DNA from: Arsenophonus sp046530735
Lineage (GTDB): Bacteria; Pseudomonadota; Gammaproteobacteria; Enterobacterales; Enterobacteriaceae
Reading direction: 5' to 3'
NCBI GenBank assembly: GCA_046530735.1
Contig: JBHEQV010000020.1
Location: forward strand, 1-10,511
DNA: 10,511 bases
Shown: in pieces, positions 6,771-10,511 of the stretch
How the letters are laid out: each line of letters opens with the position of its first letter
Numbering within the stretch: the first letter of the stretch is position 1
Program-made: the position numbers and the translations under genes
Notes under the pieces: model-generated
The model's database searches: none
Seen by the model: the letters and a program-made list of their open reading frames with translations, nothing else
Told to the model about the DNA's origin: nothing

Positions 6771-7723
6771 GGTTGCTATAAAAAAGTAAACAGTAATGCA
6801 AATTAAAAAAAAATTTTTCTTCACTTTCTCCCAATATGAGGTACGATCTTCATTAGTTAACTTAGTGATAATGTGTTAGATGATGTCGTTCTATGCATTG
6901 AAGTAACTCATTCCATTTTATTTTACTCATATTATTACAGTGAACATCTAACCACTGAGACATTCATTAGGATTACAGTGATATCATTGGAAAATATCCA
7001 ATTACAGAAGAATATTTAACAATCTACTGGAAGTTCTCTGATAAATTAGATCAAAAGGATAAATGATTTAGTTATCTTCGATGTATGTTGAATAGCTTAA
7101 CTTTATAGGAGTCAGCGAAACAAACAGTATTGATTTAAAACAGCATTTAAATTGAGTCACTGTTTTCTTGCTTAAAGTGCCGACAGTCAACATGAATACA
7201 CTAAGTGCTATTATTGAAATTCACAAAATATTTTCCCTGATCCTTTAAAGGGAAACATTGTACCTTGCATAGGAAAGCTAGAAAACGCGGGAGAAGAAGG
7301 AAATAAAAGGAAAGAACGAATTGCGGTCTTAATTGCCGGAGATTAATAGGGGTATGATGTGATCGATAAGATTTTTAAAGACTTTAATGCAGAGTGTGTT
7401 GGCTGTTTTCTTGAGCTGATCATCAATAAAGAGTCCATCCTTTGTTTGAATGAATGGTAAATGGTACGAAATCTTTGCTAGCGATCATAAAATTAGTTAC
7501 TATTTCTTAAATTAGAGCAAGAGTAATGGAATTCCATATTTAAAATGTGAATAGTTATATCAGCTAATTAAAGAGATGATTGATCTTTATCCAAAGTGTA
7601 AGGTTCTTTTATTTATTGAAACATCTATCCTGAAGAAGATTATTTAAACCATAACAATTGAAATACAGACGTGGCTATAAATTGTTCTTCGAACAAACCA
7701 ACAACCTTTACAAACACATAGCC
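6771..7723 (+). mobile_element. IS1595-family element, copy C, near complete
   Basis: The element is about 953 bp, running from GGTTGCTATAAAAAAGTAAAC at the left to the right terminus at 7703-7723, which read inward is GGCTATGTGTTTGTAAAGG. The two ends share CTAT and GTAAA at matching spacing, a decayed terminal inverted repeat. It has the same orientation as copy A and the opposite to B. Flanks (GATACAGA and TTTCTGTC) show no clear 8-bp target duplication. Confidence 0.85.
6796..7680 (+). pseudogene. IS1595-family transposase, full length, inactivated
   Basis: ATG at 6796 lies 25 bases inside the left terminus and opens MQIKKKFFFTFSQYEVRSSL, 27 codons before a stop at 6877. Further on, DLKTAFKLSHCFLA matches the helix-turn-helix consensus NTAFRWRHRFL that I recall for the family. 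IIEIHKIF stands where active enzymes have IVE-x-DET, with the first catalytic Asp replaced by His. NIVPCIGKLENAGEEGNK is the linker. FNAECVGCFLELIINKESI parallels copy A. The TAA at 7678-7680 follows Trp-Leu, as in copy A. At 295 codons it has the expected length, but frameshifts and stops are numerous. It shares about 80% of bases with copy A by eye, so the copies are old. Confidence 0.85.
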
Positions 7724-7975
7724 TTTCTGTCATGCATTTATCCTTATCGCTCTATAGTTTAAGCTTATTCTAACAGAAATAAGGCAAAATTTTTTATTAT
7801 ATAACCTTGATTAAATAGAGATATAAAAAGATTTTACAAGAGATGCGTTTTTATAGTTTTTACTGGTTTCTGGTAAAAGTAAACGTGATTTACATCTAGA
7901 TCAAGTATCCTTGTTTAAAGGATTTAATAAAATGAGTATGAGTAGTCTCCTTCATCAACGTCTCTAAGCGGCAAA

Positions 7976-8823
7976 CGGAGATTAATAATGAAACACATCA
8001 ATAATTCCGTATTCTGGCGCACAGTCAAAATTTATTTTTGATAACGAGTAAATTGTTAAAACGGCTCATACGAGATGAAGATAGAAACTATTATTTACTG
8101 GTTATCACGAGTTATTGTAATAAGTTGACATTATTCCGACTATTTATTAATAATTTCTAGCTGTATCTTGGAGTATTTTAAAAGTTGGCACACCCTAGAA
8201 AAACTCAAATCTCTTTAACTTAAAACATGTTGCTATCATCATTATGGTATAATTGGCATGCATTTGTCCAATGATACGGATCGGTTTTCTATCAATTTAT
8301 TCCATTGCGTGAATTCATGTTCAACTCGTGTTTAATCCTTTGCAATCTTCTGGTTCTACCCATTGCTTGGTTTGTTGGATAGCGGTTTATTTCGATGGCC
8401 TTTACGATAAATTTGACGCCTATAGTCGTTTGTTTTTATTTTAAGTTTCAACCATCTCTACCCGAATGGTGATATTTCATTCGATCGGCATAGATATTGC
8501 GATTTGTGTTGTCATTTATCAATGACCTTTAAAATGCTGATTATCGTGGTGTGTTCTGTAGAGATTAGTGATAATTTTTGATAAACTTCTACTTTTTATT
8601 CATGTTTTCCTAAACCTTATAGCCATAACAGATCTTACCATATTTTTAGTATACATGATATTTAAATCTTTTTTTTTTGCTTCTTGGAGGTTTTCGATAA
8701 GTAAGCATTATTTCCTGCTTGAGCTCTTCTTTTCTTCTTTTGTGAAGGAGCGTGGCTACTTAAGAGTAAATATCCAAGGTAGTATCAATGATTTATGTGT
8801 CTTGAGCTATAAAGTCTTTCTTT
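7976..8823 (+). pseudogene. Multi-pass membrane protein remnant
   Basis: CGGAG (7976-7980) lies seven bases before ATG at 7988, a good start. After MKHINN the first frame soon stops. A one-base shift at 8005 continues as FRILAHSQNLFLITSKLLKR and LIRDEDRNYYLLVITSY, then, past stops, FNSCLILCNLLVLPIAWFVG and FISMAFTINLTPIVVCFYF, to about 8465. A third frame carries on with IGIDIAICVVIYQ, then from 8568 an open run of 85 codons (LLFIHVFLNLIAITDLTIF, FLLELFFSSFVKERGYLRV), ending at 8823. Total length is about 280 residues, with several hydrophobic stretches and few charges. This fits an inner-membrane protein, perhaps a transporter or envelope-polysaccharide enzyme. I cannot name it. Confidence 0.5.
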
Positions 8824-8902
8824 AAAAGTTGAAAGGTTACGCAATAAAAAATAAACTTTAGCACCCGTTTTAGTAATTATGCTCTCAAATGTCTACAAGT
8901 GA

Positions 8903-9320
8903 TACGTTATGGGGAATATTGATGACATGAAGTATATCACAGAAAAATATTTGAAGCTCATTCTATCTAAAATCTGGTATCCACCCCTATTCGTTAGACA
9001 AGATGTAAAGATAGTCTTTAAGACTAAAATTTAAATCATGATCTCAATTAGAAATGACGTACGTTCTCTTTTTTATTTTCAGAGCGTGCTTACAGATGTG
9101 TAAAATCTATATAGATTTTAATCTCGGCTAGCAAGTTCAGAACTTGTTGATCGTCTATAGTTGATACTGATCTATAAAGAGGCCATTCTTAATGATGCTT
9201 CGTTTCTAAACGATGCTTAAGATTAACAGGTCAGTTTTCGATAATTTTATCTCTGCAAAATCTAACTTTAGTTCGATTTTAAATTCCCATAATAAGGTGT
9301 TTCAGGCTTTGATGGCGTAA
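8903..9320 (+). pseudogene. Unrecognised gene remnant downstream of the membrane protein
   Basis: A frame from 8903 contains ATG at 8909 and 41 open codons: MGNIDDMKYITEKYLKLILS, then KIWYPPLFVRQDVKIVFKTK, with TAA at 9032. The same frame goes on with ISIRNDVRSLFYFQSVLTD, SRLASSELVDRL and YKEAILNDASFLNDA to about 9216. It has five or six stops in about 110 codons. Another frame then gives ATG 9213 to TAA 9318-9320 (INRSVFDNFISAKSNFSSIL, HNKVFQALMA). The direction and small gap suit an operon with the membrane protein upstream. No family is recognised and no RBS is visible at either ATG. Confidence 0.4.
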
Positions 9321-9372
9321 TGCAAGTGTGGGAGACTGGATCCAAACGTACTTAATATCCTAATAACAATAA

Positions 9373-9555
9373 GAAGTAATCGCCGGTAACGAGGAATCTC
9401 CTAAGTATATGGAGATTGACCGCTTCTGGTTGTATGATGACATCCATAGAAGCTTAGCATCACGAGTGATCAGTTATGCAATGAAAAGTATCAAATTACT
9501 TTATCCCAATGTGCAATGAGGCAATCTTTTTCATATTAGTTCTGCTAGATTTTAA
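9373..9555 (+). pseudogene. Unrecognised gene fragment
   Basis: This frame is open for 48 codons from 9373, then has a single TGA at 9517, then runs 11 more codons to TAA at 9553-9555. It reads VIAGNEESPKYMEIDRFWLY and DDIHRSLASRVISYAMKSIK, then LLYPNVQ. The balanced amino-acid use and the higher G+C here suggest recent decay. It may be the 3' part of the gene at 8903-9320. A small hairpin, AATCTCC/GGAGATT (9395-9417), sits inside it and is probably incidental. No function can be assigned. Confidence 0.35.
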
Positions 9556-9650
9556 AGTGTGCTGTATCAATCTAATAATTTTGAATATATCAGCAGCCAT
9601 TACTTGTGATTTATGAATTTGAGTAAATAGTGGTATTGCAAATAGTGTGT

Positions 9651-9671
9651 AACGCGATCACGTGAGGCGTT
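9651..9671. promoter_or_regulatory. 21-bp imperfect palindrome just upstream of an RBS
   Basis: AACGC-GA-TCAC faces GTGA-G-GCGTT, giving 5-bp outer arms and an 8-bp central palindrome TCACGTGA. It ends five bases before GAGGAG (9676-9681). Position and symmetry fit a repressor or activator site for the following gene. The protein is unknown. Confidence 0.35.
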
Positions 9672-9675
9672 AAGC

Positions 9676-10105
9676 GAGGAGAATACTTTGATACCGATAG
9701 TGCTTGCAACCGTCCCCCATCGCTTCTAACAGAATTTCGATATATCCGATTTTTGAAGATGTGCGCAAAGAATTCTCTCAATATAAAATTATTTAAAGTG
9801 CAATCTTATTACATAAAGCTAGTAACTTTAAAAGGTTATGTTGGCAAATGTACAAGTTATGCTAATTTCTGATATATTAAATTTCGCAGATGCTGGCATA
9901 TCCTCTGATTGATTTTGTGAAAAATGTTAATAACAGAAAGATTATATGCCATGAAAAGTCTACAGCACAGATATCCATAAAACTAGGTACTACCTTTATC
10001 TATTGCATGAATTCATCCGTAATGCTGTCGTGAGCTGATAGCATCGCTATTGAAACGGAGCTCGAAGCCATACTGCAACAACATGCTAAACCTAGCCTTT
10101 ATTGA
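9676..10105 (+). pseudogene. Unrecognised gene remnant with clear RBS and TTG start
   Basis: GAGGAG at 9676-9681 is followed six bases later by TTG at 9688, opening LIPIVLATVPHRF before a stop. The same frame, after several stops, gives VMLANVQVMLISDILNFADA at 9835-9894. A one-base shift continues from 9881: LAYPLIDFVKNVNNRKIICH, EKSTAQISIKLGTTFIYCMN, SSVMLS, a stop at 10031, then ADSIAIETELEAILQQHAKP and SLY, with a stop at 10103. The last two runs (50 and 23 codons) have one stop between them, which is strong for coding. The palindrome at 9651-9671 may have controlled it. I do not recognise the product. It overlaps the next frame from 10023, so one of the two is wrong there. Confidence 0.4.
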
Positions 10106-10445
10106 CATACTGGTCCATAAAGCTGTCGTCTTTAACGGTTATTTTCCTCAGAGAAGCGCATAATACTGTTATTAGGATGTTGAGATTAAAGTGCCTAAAA
10201 TTAGAGGGAGGATCGCAGCGGCTTTTAACAGCACGTTGCGCTATCACCTTATCTGCAGCGTGCTAAAAGTAGCAAAGAGTTGTTATCATGCCCTGTATCC
10301 GCAAAGAAGGAGGTATTACCTACTAGTTATTTTCATTAATCTCTGTGGACGTTTACCAATAAAAAGTACATGGTCTTTTTACCAGTGCAATCAGCAGACT
10401 GAAACAGTAATGGATTCAAGAGTACATGAAATGGTACCTGTGTAA
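10023..10445 (+). pseudogene. Unrecognised gene remnant, near-open 140-codon frame
   Basis: From 10023 the frame is open for 47 codons (CCRELIASLLKRSSKPYCNN, LAFIDILVHKAVVFNGYFPQ), has stops only around 10164-10178, and then stays open for about 87 codons to TAA at 10443-10445. The last part could start at GTG 10191 and reads PKIRGRIAAAFNSTLRYHLI, CSVLKVAKSCYHALYPQRRR and QTETVMDSRVHEMVPV. Two stops in 140 codons is far below chance. G+C is much higher than in the left half of the window (about 53% in the line 10201-10260). Other frames also have open runs here, for example a 36-codon run ending near 10341, so the assignment is not certain. No family is recognised and no RBS precedes the GTG. 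Confidence 0.4.
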
Positions 10446-10511
10446 TTCAAGCAATACACTTACCTTTATTTCTTGACTGAAGGAATATGTCATTCTGTTA
10501 GGAAAGCTGAT

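Noticed and set aside
8125..8153. Exact TTGACA box with TAATAA 17 bases on, as a promoter
   Set aside because: It lies inside the membrane-protein remnant, where the bases code for Lys-Leu-Thr-Leu, and the -10 box is poor.
8230..8470. Resemblance of the membrane remnant to the N-terminal domain of BcsG
   Set aside because: Only a few residues and hydrophobic spacing agree, and no catalytic-domain motifs follow.
1..10511. CRISPR array, rRNA or further tRNA genes
   Set aside because: No regularly spaced repeats, no other T-loop signature with a matching cloverleaf, and no conserved rRNA segments were seen.

Overview
The window looks like decayed chromosome from a host-restricted gamma-proteobacterial (Enterobacterales-type) symbiont or a similar reduced genome. 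Base composition is very AT-rich, with some stretches almost pure A/T. There is no intact protein gene of ordinary length. One tRNA gene closely resembles the enterobacterial tRNA-Arg(CCU) gene argW. The rest is pseudogenes and dead insertion sequences. Organism and lineage are inferred from these traits alone.

Layout: (1) 3-413, a single plus-strand frame with scattered stops, cut by the left edge. (2) 523-594, tRNA-Arg(CCU) on the minus strand, with a damaged T stem and no encoded CCA. (3) 758-1044, remnant of an unrecognised gene, ending where a 5'-truncated IS1595-family element (copy A, 1045-1545) begins. (4) 1546-2449, AT-rich spacer and two ribosome-binding-site-led gene stubs. (5) 2450-2972, a plus-strand frame of about 174 codons that stops exactly at the edge of a near-complete inverted IS1595 element (copy B, 2973-3924). 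(6) 4207-5831, a long minus-strand run of coding remnants in several frames, bracketed by a 34-bp exact repeat at 3993-4026 and 5991-6024. (7) 5910-6255, a stub with a signal-peptide-like start that contains the second repeat copy. (8) 6771-7723, a near-complete IS1595 element (copy C). (9) 7976-8823, remnant of a multi-pass membrane protein with a good ribosome-binding site. (10) 8903-10445, further unrecognised coding remnants in a visibly more GC-rich stretch, which suggests more recent decay.

The best-supported story is genome erosion. One IS1595-family element spread, and its copies died independently; they share gene length, end sequences and stop codon position. At least one copy (B) interrupts another reading frame, and the surrounding genes decayed by substitutions and small indels. 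I found no intact operon, CRISPR array or rRNA. No previously undescribed system can be claimed. The most intriguing but weakest idea is that the frames at 758-1044 and 2450-2972 are relics of a pertussis-like (AB5) toxin locus; this rests on remembered motif spacing only.
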